A stretch of DNA of 45,571 nt from Salinivibrio costicola subsp. costicola ATCC 33508 = LMG 11651 (GCA_000565345.1 AQOF01000021.1:1-45571); one strand, 5' to 3'; counted from the first letter of the stretch, positions 19,242 to 28,567 are shown. Made by a program: numbers and translations. The notes: a model not told the origin generated them from the sequence alone.

Positions 19242-19952
19242 TTAATGTTCACCACTACCGAGTTCCAGAAGCGTGGCATTACCACCTACAGCAGTGATAT
19301 TTATGGTTCGGGTGCATTCGGTCACGAAACGCAACACATAGTCAGGGCTACCAATCACTGAATACTGCTCAGTGTCGGTTTCCGCAACCAGTGTCGCAAT
19401 CACACCCTGTCGTTGTGCGAGCTGACGATTGACGTCTCGCACATGTTCTTTGGTTCCAGTCGTCGCTACGCCAACGACCTGCGGATGCTTGAATAGATCA
19501 CTGCACACCTCAAGATCGACACGTACAGCAACTCTATCTGGACATCCAGCTTTAACAAGATCCGCCATGACCGCGTCGGCATTGTCCGCATGCGAACCTT
19601 CCACGCTCACGACGACACAGTTACCCGCCACCAACGCAGCCGCTAGCTGACCACACAAAGCAACAGACGTCAGCGACGCATCACCTGTCATGGCGATAGT
19701 CCCTCTTCCTGCCGTATACAGCTCGTTCGTTTCACCTGTCGGGCCAGGCAATTCGTGTACCTTATCGAGCAAGCGCTGAGCGTTCTCACACTGAAAACGA
19801 ATCATCTTCGCTGCATGGGCAAAGTCATCGCCGCGAGCGGCGACCGTGTCAGACCACCGTTGCAATAACGCAATGCGACCGGCGACAGTTTGATCATTCC
19901 AGTCTTCCCAAACCGCTTCACACTGCTCTAAAACGCTATTTAATTGATGCAT
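19242..19952 (-). CDS. Stand-alone PutA C-terminal-like ALDH-fold protein (no catalytic Cys)
   Basis: The protein has 236 residues. An ALDH-type Rossmann region (LCGQLAAALVAGNCVVVSVEG, then VGVATTGTKEHV) ends in RTINITAVGGNATLLELG. That ending resembles the extreme C-terminus of long PutA proteins (NTAAxGGNASL). The catalytic-cysteine motif of P5C dehydrogenase (GQRCSA) is absent, so I do not believe it is an active dehydrogenase, although similar genes are often labelled that way. Longer PutAs carry an ALDH-like C-terminal domain that helps seal the substrate tunnel. Here PutA is short and this gene lies 22 bp downstream with its own AGGAGAAG site. I infer that it works in trans with PutA. 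Confidence 0.6.
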   Translation of the reverse strand: MHQLNSVLEQCEAVWEDWNDQTVAGRIALLQRWSDTVAARGDDFAHAAKMIRFQCENAQRLLDKVHELPGPTGETNELYTAGRGTIAMTGDASLTSVALCGQLAAALVAGNCVVVSVEGSHADNADAVMADLVKAGCPDRVAVRVDLEVCSDLFKHPQVVGVATTGTKEHVRDVNRQLAQRQGVIATLVAETDTEQYSVIGSPDYVLRFVTECTRTINITAVGGNATLLELGSGEH

Positions 19953-19974
19953 GACGCTTCTCCTGATCCTGATA

Positions 19975-22900
19975 TCAACCGACTTGTTGCACGTTTACTG
20001 ATGCTTGCGTAAAGCGATACAGATAGTGTGGTCCACCCGCTTTAGGCCCAGTTCCCGATAAGCCGCGACCGCCAAAGGGTTGAACGCCAACGACAGCGCC
20101 GACCTGATCACGGTTGACATAACAGTTACCTACCCGAGAACGATGCTCAATATGGGCGCAGGTCGTTTCATTGCGGCTATGCACCCCCATAGTTAAGCCA
20201 AAACCTGTTTGGTTGATATCATCAATCACCTTATCGAGCGCATCCGCGCGATAGCGAACAATATGTAGAATGGGACCAAAATGCTCCTCACTCAGTTGAT
20301 CAATACTGCGGATTTCAAACGCCGTTGGTGGCACAAACGTTCCTTTATCACAATCTTCAGAGAGTGGAACTTGCGTGACCAACTTACCGCTGCGCTTCAT
20401 CTGTTCTATGTGAGCAAGAAGCTTGTCTTTCGCCGTTTGATCAATCACCGGCCCCACATCGGTTGATAGCCGCTCTGGGCGTCCCACAGACAGCTCCGCC
20501 ATCGCCCCTTTTATTAAGCCAATCACGCGGTCAGCAATGTCTTCTTGAATATAAAGCACACGCAACGCTGAACAGCGCTGACCTGCAGAGGCGAAAGCAG
20601 AACGCAATACATCGCGCACCACCTGCTCGGGCAATGCCGTACTGTCCACTAGCATTGCATTCTGCCCCCCGGTTTCCGCGATAACTGGCACAGGATCGGC
20701 ATCGCGCTCTGCCAAGGTGCGGGTAATACGCTGTGCTGTTGGTGTGGATCCGGTAAATGCGACCCCTGCAATACGCGTATCCTCGGTGAGAGGCGCTCCC
20801 ACCACAGGGCCACTGCCAGGTAATAGCTGAATCACCCCAGCAGGGATCCCAGTGTCTAACAGCAACTCAATCGCGCGATAAGCAATAATAGATGTCTGTT
20901 CGGCCGGCTTAGCCACGACAGTATTACCGGCCACAAGCGCCGCGCCAACTTGGCCGAGGAAAATCGCTAATGGGAAGTTCCAAGGGCTGATACATGTAAA
21001 GACACCGCGTCCTTGATAGGTCACCGATTGTGCTTGTCCATCGAAGCCTTGATAGGCCAGTGGCTCCGTTTGCAACGCTTTAGCCTGCTCGGGGTAATAA
21101 CGTAAAAAATCGACGGCCTCTCGGACTTCATCAATGCTATCGTGGATAGTTTTACCCGCCTCACGATGACAGATCGCCACCAGCTCACCCAAATTTGCTT
21201 CTAGTTTATCAGCAAGGTCAAGTAAGTACTTACCACGCTGGCTAAGCTCGGTACCTCGCCATGTCGGATAAGCCTGTGCCGCAATATCGAGGGCGTTATT
21301 CACCTGTTCAGCCGTTGCCCAATCAACGTGACCTACGGACTCATTGCGATCATAGGGAGCGGTTATCTCGTGCGTATCGCCTTTCAGACGCTGACCGTTA
21401 ACAATGGGGCCAGCCTGCCATTGGTACTCGCCCATGAAGGGAACAACACTGTCCTGGAAGGGTTGCCATTCTGATTCGATATCCGTCGCGACACCTTGCG
21501 AGTTTTTACGGGCGGGCCCAAAAATATCTTGCGGCATAGGAATGCGATCGTTGTGCAAGGTGTGATTTGCACACAAAGTATCAACCGGATCGGCAATCAA
21601 ATCGTCAATCGGGCAACGTGCATCAACCAAACGATGTACAAACGAACTATTGGCACCGTTCTCTAACAAACGGCGAACCAGATAAGGCAACAAATCTTTA
21701 TGGCTGCCGACTGGCGCATAAATACGCACTTCGGTGTTGAACAAGGCTTTGGCGTGATTGTAAAGCGCATCGCCCATGCCATGTAGGCGCTGGAACTCAA
21801 AGTCATTATGTGTCGCCATAGACGCAATCGCCGCAATCGTGTGGGCATTATGGCTGGCAAATTGCGGATAAATCAGACCGCGTATATGCTCGCTAAGTAG
21901 GAAGCGTGCACAGGCTAGGTAAGAAACGTCTGTCCCTTCTTTGCGGGTAAATACCGGATAACCGTGATGCCCAGTTTGCTGACACAGTTTAATTTCACTG
22001 TCCCAATAAGCGCCTTTTACTAACCGCATTGGGATCACATCACCTTGTTCTTTTGCTAAAGCCGCTAACCAAGTGATCACAGGTAGCGCGCGTTTAGAGT
22101 AGGCTTGCACCACTAAACCAAACTTACCCCAACCTTTCACCACAGGGTCGCGATATAGCTTTTCAAACAGCGCAAGCGAAAGCTCCAACCTATCCGCTTC
22201 TTCCGCATCAATGGTGATCGCAACATCTTTTTCACGCGCACGTTTCAGCAAAACCAGAACCGTCTCAAACATTTCTGTCATCATGCGATCTTGATTTGCC
22301 GCTTCATAACGTGGATGCAAGGCAGACAACTTGATTGATACGGATGGTGACGGTCCTTGATAACTGGCTTTCGCCTCGCCGACGGACTCAATCGCCTGTA
22401 AGTAATCGTTGAGATAGTCTTTGGCATCATCTTGAGTTAATGCCGCTTCACCGAGCATGTCGAACGAGTACGTAAAGCCATTCGTGCGCGGGCCTTCGCC
22501 GTTTTTCTGCGCCTCATCAATGTCACGCCCAAGCACAAACTGATGACCCATGATTTTCATCGCTTGATGCATCGCTTGGCGAATCACAGGCTCTGACATT
22601 TTATTCACAAGGCGATTGATCACTGACGCCGGTTTGCCTTCGGTGCTCTCATCTAAGGTCACCACTTTACCTGTTAGCATTAACCCCCAGGTGGAAGCGT
22701 TGACAAATAAGGAATCAGAGTGACGCAAATGTGCTTTCCAGTCAGCAACACTGAGTTTGTCACGAATAAGCGCATCAGCAGTATGCGCGTCGGGGACCCG
22801 CATCAGAGCTTCGGCAAGACACATCAACAGAATGCCTTCCCGTGTGTCTAAACTGTATTCCAACAACAGCGCATCAATCATTTGTACGGCTTTTTTATCA

Positions 22901-23097
22901 GCACGTACCCGCTCAATTAACTGAGTCGCTTGACGACGTGTTTGCTCTCGCTCATTTTCTGAAGCTTGCGCAAGCGGAATGAGTTCTTTCAGCCACTCAC
23001 TTTCGTCAACACAATAAAGCGGAGAGATTTCAGACCAAATCTTCGCTATTGGGCGCTCGATAAACGAGGGCTGCATAGCATCGATGGCTTTAAACAT
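19975..23097 (-). CDS. putA: Bifunctional proline dehydrogenase / P5C dehydrogenase PutA
   Basis: The protein has 1040 residues. It oxidises proline to glutamate in two steps: an FAD proline dehydrogenase barrel (about residues 120-470, including MRLVKGAYWDSEIK and RRLLENGANSSFVHRL) and an NAD P5C dehydrogenase (about 520-1030, with YQGRGVFTCISPWNFPLAIF, PVIAETGGQNAMLVDS and catalytic cysteine in AFASAGQRCSALR). It lacks the N-terminal ribbon-helix-helix DNA-binding domain of E. coli PutA, so it should not self-repress. The ATG at 23097 is preferred because GTGAGTGAGGA before it gives a good ribosome site; a GTG at 23115 is the alternative. It heads the put operon. Confidence 0.95.
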   Translation of the reverse strand: MFKAIDAMQPSFIERPIAKIWSEISPLYCVDESEWLKELIPLAQASENEREQTRRQATQLIERVRADKKAVQMIDALLLEYSLDTREGILLMCLAEALMRVPDAHTADALIRDKLSVADWKAHLRHSDSLFVNASTWGLMLTGKVVTLDESTEGKPASVINRLVNKMSEPVIRQAMHQAMKIMGHQFVLGRDIDEAQKNGEGPRTNGFTYSFDMLGEAALTQDDAKDYLNDYLQAIESVGEAKASYQGPSPSVSIKLSALHPRYEAANQDRMMTEMFETVLVLLKRAREKDVAITIDAEEADRLELSLALFEKLYRDPVVKGWGKFGLVVQAYSKRALPVITWLAALAKEQGDVIPMRLVKGAYWDSEIKLCQQTGHHGYPVFTRKEGTDVSYLACARFLLSEHIRGLIYPQFASHNAHTIAAIASMATHNDFEFQRLHGMGDALYNHAKALFNTEVRIYAPVGSHKDLLPYLVRRLLENGANSSFVHRLVDARCPIDDLIADPVDTLCANHTLHNDRIPMPQDIFGPARKNSQGVATDIESEWQPFQDSVVPFMGEYQWQAGPIVNGQRLKGDTHEITAPYDRNESVGHVDWATAEQVNNALDIAAQAYPTWRGTELSQRGKYLLDLADKLEANLGELVAICHREAGKTIHDSIDEVREAVDFLRYYPEQAKALQTEPLAYQGFDGQAQSVTYQGRGVFTCISPWNFPLAIFLGQVGAALVAGNTVVAKPAEQTSIIAYRAIELLLDTGIPAGVIQLLPGSGPVVGAPLTEDTRIAGVAFTGSTPTAQRITRTLAERDADPVPVIAETGGQNAMLVDSTALPEQVVRDVLRSAFASAGQRCSALRVLYIQEDIADRVIGLIKGAMAELSVGRPERLSTDVGPVIDQTAKDKLLAHIEQMKRSGKLVTQVPLSEDCDKGTFVPPTAFEIRSIDQLSEEHFGPILHIVRYRADALDKVIDDINQTGFGLTMGVHSRNETTCAHIEHRSRVGNCYVNRDQVGAVVGVQPFGGRGLSGTGPKAGGPHYLYRFTQASVNVQQVG

Positions 23098-23338
23098 AGC
23101 GGTATCCTCACTCACGTCCTCCCAAACTCGGGCAGGAAAATGTTACGTCATTGTTACTCTGCGATCGATTCTATGCGTGGTCTATCAGTAAGGTCTTACA
23201 AAAAACACCGGCATTATTGCAAAATCCTCCGATGATTAACAAATAAAGCCGCCGATCGCTATAGAGGCGTAACAAATGATCGGCAGCTGGGTCGATGTGG
23301 TGCAACGTAATGCTGGGTAAATTGCGATAATCTTTGGC

Positions 23339-24112
23339 TTAAGGTGTGCATTTAAACCTGGCGGGCGACAAACCAAAATAGCGCGAAAACGCATTAGTAA
23401 ATCCACTTTGACTAGAAAAACCACAACTGTCTGCAATTTGAGCCATGGTCAGATCACTGTCTTTGATAAGCTGCTTTGCCATTGCAAAGCGTTTATCCAG
23501 TACATATTGATGCGGAGTGGTCCCGACTTGTTGTTTAAATAATTGATGAAACTGGCTTTCTGCCAAGAAAACACTGCCCGCTAATTGCGCAACTGTGATC
23601 TTACGGCTGATATGCTGATGAATATAGCGATCGATAATATCCATATTTAATCGATGGCCATCGCGACGAGGAGAGACATGATCCCGGAAGTGACGGTGCA
23701 ACACACACATTAACGTATCGGCACAGGCACGACTGAGCAAAGGATCGGAGGGATTGGCAATCATTTCTGCCGATAATGCTTTGATCAGTATTTGTGCGTG
23801 AGTATCCAATTGAAAATAAGGCTCACGAGCAAATAAGCGCGCAATATTTTCATGCATTAACGCTTGCTCTGACCATTCTTGCGAAGGAAGGTTAATCACT
23901 AAAATTTCGTTTCGTCCCACGCCAGTAAAAGCATGTTCTTGAGATTCCGCGACCAAACAGCCCTGTCCTGGACCAATAAGACTTCCTCGTCCACCAACAT
24001 CAAACTCCGTTTGCCCCTGCAGCCCAATGACCACTTGTTTGTAGTCATGACTGTGGTGCCGTGGCTGTCTGGGTAAGGCAATGACTTCTGAAACCTTCGG
24101 TGATGCAGCCAT
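23339..24112 (-). CDS. AraC-family regulator, probable activator of the put genes
   Basis: The protein has 257 residues. An N-terminal cupin-like sensor domain (HHSHDYKQVVIGLQGQTEFDVGG) precedes a C-terminal AraC double helix-turn-helix (ITVAQLAGSVFLAESQFHQLFKQQVGTTPHQYVLDKRFAMAK, then MAQIADSCGFSSQSGFTNAFSRYFGLSPARF). It sits directly upstream of putA in the same direction, 241 bp away. PutA has no DNA-binding domain, so this protein is the likely proline-responsive regulator; that assignment rests on context. A strong GGGAGGAG site precedes the ATG. Confidence 0.8.
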   Translation of the reverse strand: MAASPKVSEVIALPRQPRHHSHDYKQVVIGLQGQTEFDVGGRGSLIGPGQGCLVAESQEHAFTGVGRNEILVINLPSQEWSEQALMHENIARLFAREPYFQLDTHAQILIKALSAEMIANPSDPLLSRACADTLMCVLHRHFRDHVSPRRDGHRLNMDIIDRYIHQHISRKITVAQLAGSVFLAESQFHQLFKQQVGTTPHQYVLDKRFAMAKQLIKDSDLTMAQIADSCGFSSQSGFTNAFSRYFGLSPARFKCTP

Positions 24113-24801
24113 TATGCTCCTCCCTTATTCACGATCTTTGGCTCATCGTCTGTTAACCCTTCTTTATTCTGGCACGCTTTCTTCCCATTCGCGAATGCTT
24201 CTCTGTTCTTAGCTAACCATTGTTCTCGGCTAACCATTGTTCTCGGCTAACCATTGTTCTCGGCCAACTATTGTTCTCGGATAACTAATAACTAAAACGA
24301 CCAATCACACAGGATGTGGTTTCCATCATGGCAATTTTACGGAACTATGATCAAGTACCGCATTTTTTACGACGAATGTCATTTTGACCTTGAAAATGCG
24401 AAGGATCCCTCATGTTTTTACGATTGATCATCGAAAAGGCAAGACTAACAAGGTCAAAAAAGACGATAAAAATCTAACCAAACAACTTAATATCAATGCG
24501 TTAGTCAAGGTTCGATGGGGACAAGCCTCTCTTGATCATCGTTTCGGTGCGATCGCGGGCGATCAACACTTGATCATTCTTCCGATTTAATCCGTCATCA
24601 TGCAATCTTATTTGAAGCATGGGACCGCTTAAGGTAATCTTCCATAAACCTAAAACCATGAGCACAGTTGCACCGATCACGTCGCAGAATGCTGACTGCC
24701 GTCAAATAATTAACACGGTTTGCGTGGCAACACGGGTTTCCGTGATAGTCTACTTTTTGGACATAGGTATTATTATTGCGACATGCGTAAGCAAGGGAAC
24801 T
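24113..24801. other. Intergenic region with 17-bp tandem repeats
   Basis: This is the divergent region between the AraC gene and the FGE-fold protein gene. It contains the tandem repeat at 24204-24288. Short open frames in 24384-24800 lack ribosome sites and family resemblance; I see no other supported feature. Confidence 0.5.
24204..24288. repeat. Five tandem 17-bp repeats
   Basis: The unit TGTTCTCGGCTAACCAT starts at 24204 (first copy with CTTA for CTCG), 24221, 24238, 24255 (two changes) and 24272 (degenerate). Copies 2 and 3 are identical. The array is 92-170 bp upstream of the araC-type gene. It could be a regulator-binding array or a simple slippage-prone tandem repeat. Confidence 0.85.
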
Positions 24802-26655
24802 ATGACAACGAAATATTTAAAAGCGTTATGCTTAGCGCTCCCTCCCCTACTGCTAACCGAGTTGGCGTTCGCTGAAAACGCGTCTTCCGCTGATAATCTC
24901 GATCCGGTCAGTGAGTTGGTAGAGAAACTCCGTGATAAAGAAGATTCACTGGCGTCTCGAAACGATGAACTGGCTCTGCAGCAGGCGAAGTTGGATGACC
25001 TTCTGGTTAAGCGCGCGACGTTAGAAGATGAGCTGAGCAACCTGAAGCGCAAACGCAGCAATGCAAAAGCAGAGCTCGATGCAAAATTTCAGGATTTAAT
25101 TGCCGATCCGAGCACAGATATTAGCCCGTATCAGCAGGCCTACCAACAAACATGGCAGAAGGTGAATGATCAGCAGCGCGAACAGGCTGCCAACGAAACC
25201 GCGATTATTGAGCAGAAAAAACATCTGGCACAACTCGAGCGTGAGCAAGCATTGCTGGCAACGACGTTAGAAAACTTGCATGAAGCGATGCGCGAAGCCC
25301 GTGCAGAGCGTCTGCGCAAAGAGCTAACGCAGAAAGACACCATTGAGGTTGTCCATATCCTGACTTGTTCGCCAAACATGACATTGTCTTCCTGTGCAAA
25401 TCAAGGCAAGACCTTGACCATGCAGAAAGCCATTCGAGAGTTCCGTGGTCAGGTAACCAACTTTGTTACCGAATCAGACGCTGTGAAACAAAATATTGAT
25501 AACGTGGCATTCAATATTCACGTGACTAACAGCGAGATCGTGGACGCGGGCTTTACCGGTGGCACGGATTACACTACTCGGATAAAAGCAGAGCTGGTGA
25601 GTCGTCCGGATAAGACAGCCTCATGCCGTTTGCTTGATTTGGAAGACAGATACTGTGTTGAGACGACACAAGCTCAAAAACAAGCACAGCGTAAGCAGCA
25701 GGCAAAACGTTGGGTAAACGTGACTGTCCGCTCTAACCGTTATGATGACAACGTAACCATCAACGATGTGACTTATGGCAGTACACCAGTCGAGCTGATG
25801 TTACCGGTTGGTAATCACGATCTGACGGTGACCAAACCCGGCTTTATTCCCTATGATCGAGAAATTTATCTAGGTAAAGATCAAGTGGTTTGGGCTAAGC
25901 TTAGAGAGCAGCCAAATCAACCGCCCAGTCCAGGCAAAAAGTTTACTGACCCCGTTGCAAAAAACCTGGAAGCACCGCAAATGGTCGTCATTGGCGCCGG
26001 TGAGTACAAAGTGGGCCCTGATGCGCGCGAAAACGTGGCAATTCAGCAATCATTCGCGATAGGCGCCACACCTGTCACCGTCGAGCAGTTTGATGCCTTT
26101 GTCACTGCGTCTGGGTATGTCACTGCCGCGGAACAAGGCAATGGCTGTAATACGCTGGTAAACGGTGAAATCAGTCAAAGTTTAGAATCAGATTGGCGTC
26201 AGCCAGGCTTTGATCAAGCGGCTGATTCGCCCGTTGTGTGTGTTAACCAAGACGACGCCAACGCCTATATTGATTGGCTCAGCCAGCAAACTGGGCAACA
26301 TTATGCACTTCCTAACGACGTTGAATGGGAAGTCGCGGCACGCGGCGGCACGGAAAGTGACTATTGGTGGGGCAATGACATTGGCGTGGGAAATGCGAAT
26401 ACCGGTTGGAGCGGCACAGTCTGGTCTAACGATCGTACCTCCCCCGTGAAAAGCTTTCCGCCTAATCCATTCGGTGTTTATGACACCGCGGGTAACGTCT
26501 GGGAGTGGGTTGGCAGCGACACGCCGCTTGCACGTGGTGGTGCTTGGAACTTCTCTCCTCAGCGCTCACGTGCCTCTGAGCGTCTAGAGTTGGGTGAGAA
26601 CACCAGTGCTAATTACCTTGGTTTTCGAGTTATCAGACACATTAAAACTCGCTAA
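24802..26655 (+). CDS. Secreted coiled-coil / PEGA / formylglycine-enzyme-fold protein
   Basis: The protein has 617 residues. A signal peptide (MTTKYLKALCLALPPLLLTELAFA) is followed by a long charged coiled coil (about residues 35-170) and a middle domain with cysteines. A PEGA domain (VNVTVRSNRYDDNVTINDVTYGS to VWAKLRE) and a C-terminal SUMF1/FGE-type fold complete it (MVVIGAGEYKVG, VTVEQFDAFVTASGY, LPNDVEWEVAARGG, GNVWEWVGSDTPLARGGAWNF). I chose the ATG at 24802 because AAGGGA precedes it and the signal peptide begins there. The FGE fold is often non-catalytic in such envelope proteins, and I cannot point to a cysteine pair of true FGE enzymes. A ligand-binding or structural role outside the cytoplasm is likely. 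Confidence 0.78.
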   Translation: MTTKYLKALCLALPPLLLTELAFAENASSADNLDPVSELVEKLRDKEDSLASRNDELALQQAKLDDLLVKRATLEDELSNLKRKRSNAKAELDAKFQDLIADPSTDISPYQQAYQQTWQKVNDQQREQAANETAIIEQKKHLAQLEREQALLATTLENLHEAMREARAERLRKELTQKDTIEVVHILTCSPNMTLSSCANQGKTLTMQKAIREFRGQVTNFVTESDAVKQNIDNVAFNIHVTNSEIVDAGFTGGTDYTTRIKAELVSRPDKTASCRLLDLEDRYCVETTQAQKQAQRKQQAKRWVNVTVRSNRYDDNVTINDVTYGSTPVELMLPVGNHDLTVTKPGFIPYDREIYLGKDQVVWAKLREQPNQPPSPGKKFTDPVAKNLEAPQMVVIGAGEYKVGPDARENVAIQQSFAIGATPVTVEQFDAFVTASGYVTAAEQGNGCNTLVNGEISQSLESDWRQPGFDQAADSPVVCVNQDDANAYIDWLSQQTGQHYALPNDVEWEVAARGGTESDYWWGNDIGVGNANTGWSGTVWSNDRTSPVKSFPPNPFGVYDTAGNVWEWVGSDTPLARGGAWNFSPQRSRASERLELGENTSANYLGFRVIRHIKTR

Positions 26656-26681
26656 ATTAAGCATTCACCCACATATAAAAC

Positions 26682-26709
26682 AAACGCCGCTAAAAAAGCG
26701 GCGTTTTTT
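26682..26709 (+). terminator. Intrinsic terminator of the FGE-fold gene
   Basis: The stem AACGCCGC/GCGGCGTT with loop TAAAAAA is followed by TTTTTT, about 27 bp after the stop at 26655. Confidence 0.85.
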
Positions 26710-26830
26710 ATATCGGACGTTTCTTACTTACGCTTACTACATTTACCCACCCAAAGTTAACTCGCCTATTACCGGCTCTGCCATCTTGCAGCATAACAAT
26801 CTTGATATTAAGTTGCTTTATCCTGTGTCA

Positions 26831-26848
26831 ATAGGTCAAAGCCCCCCT
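26831..26848 (+). promoter_or_regulatory. Candidate VqmA operator upstream of vqmR
   Basis: The sequence ATAGGTCAAAGCCCCCCT matches the right half of the V. cholerae VqmA site (AGGGGGGATTTCCCCCCT, recalled from the literature) perfectly and the left half poorly. It lies just upstream of the -35 position implied by the TATAGT at 26871-26876. Confidence 0.45.
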
Positions 26849-26882
26849 ACCCAACATCTAATCTTCTAGATATAGTAAAGCT

Positions 26883-27071
26883 CGTAAACGCAATTTGTCC
26901 CGATAGACGCGTTTGCAGTTCCTAACACTGTTAGGTGCAGTCAGATAAGGAGCTTATATCAACTACCCTCATGGTATGAGTGAATTATCTAGACAACCTC
27001 TTCTACACGTCGTACAGGATAACTCCTTCGGGGAAATCTTGTCTTTGCCGGCTTTATGCCGGCTTTTTTTT
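26883..27071 (+). ncRNA. vqmR: VqmR small regulatory RNA (start approximate)
   Basis: No coding frame is present immediately upstream of vqmA, but a transcript can be inferred. A TATAGT -10 box at 26871-26876 lies upstream, and a strong intrinsic terminator lies at 27044-27071 (GCCGGC, loop TTTAT, GCCGGC, then TTTTTTTT), as expected for an Hfq-dependent sRNA. In vibrios vqmR lies directly upstream of vqmA. VqmA bound to the autoinducer DPO activates it, and VqmR represses mRNAs such as vpsT by base pairing. The RNA would be about 190 nt, longer than the ~140 nt known in V. cholerae, so the true 5' end could lie further downstream. Confidence 0.7.
27044..27071 (+). terminator. Intrinsic terminator of vqmR
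   Basis: GCCGGC-TTTAT-GCCGGC is followed by a run of eight T. It separates the sRNA from vqmA, which starts 82 bp downstream. Confidence 0.85.
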
Positions 27072-27152
27072 ATGCTCCAATAGCTTGTCGACTTTTCACT
27101 ATCGACCCAGAATCGTTACTCTCAAAACAATAATAACGCGTCGGTAAGCTAT

Positions 27153-27869
27153 ATGAATCACCCGCTCTCTCCCTCCCCCGTGCCTCCAGCTTTGTCTATG
27201 CTTGAGCAGCTCCCCGGTTGTTGGGGCTGTAAAGACACGCATTCAGTGTTTGTTTATGCCAACACTGAATATTGCCGGCTCATCGGCCTCGAACAGCCAC
27301 AAGACTGTATCGGTAAAACTGACTACGATATGCCTAGCCCTACCACACGGTTTGCGCATCAATTTCAGGCTCAGGATCATTACGTGATGGAAACGGGTAA
27401 GCGTCTTCGTGTACTCGACATTCATCCTTACGCGAACGGCCGCTGGTACGCGCACTTATTTACAAAAACGCCTTGGTATAATGACAAGGGCGAAGTATGC
27501 GGTGTGATGTTTTGTGGCCAAGAGCTGAGTGATACCGCTATTTTAGAGGTGGGTCACTGGATATGTCATGCGGTGACACATCCGGAAGACGCGCAAACGG
27601 ATCATCACCACCACCAATCACATATCCATCTCACTGCGCGTGAGCAGGAAGTTCTATTCCTTCATTTACACGGCAAAAAGCCGCAGAGCATTGCAAACAC
27701 CTTATCCGTTTCCGTCAAAACCATCGAAAACCACTTTGCGCACTTACGCGAGAAGTTCGAGGCTGACTCCAAAGCGGCGCTACTTGAACGCGCACTCGCG
27801 CAAGGGTTTGGATCTGCAATACCAGAAAGCCTGTTAACCCAACAGCTCTCTATCGTGCTTCGAGATTAA
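27153..27869 (+). CDS. vqmA: VqmA, DPO quorum-sensing receptor and activator of vqmR
   Basis: The protein has 238 residues. An N-terminal PAS domain (LEQLPGCWGCKDTHSVFVYANTEYCRLIGLEQPQDCIGKTDYDMPSP, with VMETGKRLRVLDIHPYANGRWYAHLFTKTPW) precedes a C-terminal LuxR-type helix-turn-helix (LTAREQEVLFLHLHGKKPQSIANTLSVSVKTIENHFAHLREKF). The PAS sequence is strikingly similar to V. cholerae VqmA, which binds 3,5-dimethylpyrazin-2-ol. A candidate VqmR sRNA lies directly upstream, as expected. A histidine-rich linker (HHHHQSHIHL) between the domains is unusual. Confidence 0.9.
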   Translation: MNHPLSPSPVPPALSMLEQLPGCWGCKDTHSVFVYANTEYCRLIGLEQPQDCIGKTDYDMPSPTTRFAHQFQAQDHYVMETGKRLRVLDIHPYANGRWYAHLFTKTPWYNDKGEVCGVMFCGQELSDTAILEVGHWICHAVTHPEDAQTDHHHHQSHIHLTAREQEVLFLHLHGKKPQSIANTLSVSVKTIENHFAHLREKFEADSKAALLERALAQGFGSAIPESLLTQQLSIVLRD

Positions 27870-27887
27870 TGACACAAAACGACAAAC

Positions 27888-27920
27888 AAAGAGGCCAATA
27901 TATCGCTATATTGGCCTCTT
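27888..27920. terminator. Bidirectional terminator between vqmA and pdxH
   Basis: A perfect stem of about 13 bp (AGAGGCCAATATA/TATATTGGCCTCT, loop TCGC) sits between the convergent stops of vqmA (27869) and pdxH (27929). Confidence 0.8.
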
Positions 27921-27928
27921 CCGCAGGT

Positions 27929-28567
27929 TTACGGTGCTAAGCGCTCAATGTCCCAGCTTTCATCTTTTTGCCGTTGATACAAGAATCGATCATGCAAACG
28001 ATGCGCACCGCCTTGCCAAAACTCAATGCTCTTAGGTATCACACGATAACCGCCCCAAAAAGTGGGGACCGGCACTTCACCTTTCTCAAACTGCTTTTTC
28101 AGCTCTAAAAATTTTCCCTCTAGCGCCGATCGCGCAGACAATCGTTCACTCTGCTTACTCGCCCACGCCGCAATTTGGCTCTCCTTTGGACGAGACGTAA
28201 AATATTTAAAAACGTCTTTTTTACTCAAAGGCACGGCTTCACCCATAATGTGGACTTGCCGCTCGATAAAGTGCCAGGGAAAATGCAAACTAATTTGGCT
28301 ATTTTCCTTGAGGTGTAGCGCTTTGCGACTGCCTAGATTGGTATAAAATACAAAGCCATCTTGGTTAAAATCTTTCAATAACACGATGCGTTGAAAAGGC
28401 TGCCCATGCTCATCAACAGTCGCAATCGTCATCGCGGTCGGATCGGGCACCTGAGTATCAATCGCTTGCTGCAGCCAGTGCTCAAACAGATCCATTGGCG
28501 TACTCGGCAAATCGTCGCGACGCAATCCCCCTTTTGTATATTCTCGTCGAATATCGGACAAATCCAT
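27929..28567 (-). CDS. pdxH: Pyridoxine/pyridoxamine 5'-phosphate oxidase PdxH
   Basis: The protein has 212 residues, the typical PdxH size. This FMN enzyme oxidises PNP or PMP to pyridoxal 5'-phosphate, the last step of vitamin B6 synthesis and salvage. Signatures are [58 protein letters not shown] and the C-terminal [28 protein letters not shown] with the family-ending ERLAP. It is monocistronic, with vqmA convergent downstream. Confidence 0.97.
   Translation of the reverse strand: MDLSDIRREYTKGGLRRDDLPSTPMDLFEHWLQQAIDTQVPDPTAMTIATVDEHGQPFQRIVLLKDFNQDGFVFYTNLGSRKALHLKENSQISLHFPWHFIERQVHIMGEAVPLSKKDVFKYFTSRPKESQIAAWASKQSERLSARSALEGKFLELKKQFEKGEVPVPTFWGGYRVIPKSIEFWQGGAHRLHDRFLYQRQKDESWDIERLAP

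Noticed and set aside
19242-19952. Active P5C dehydrogenase
   Set aside because: It is half the usual length and lacks the catalytic cysteine motif.
24200-24290. CRISPR array
   Set aside because: Units are 17 bp, contiguous and without spacers; no cas genes are present.
24384-24590. 68-codon open frame upstream of the FGE-fold gene
   Set aside because: No ribosome site, no family resemblance, and unusual composition; probably chance.
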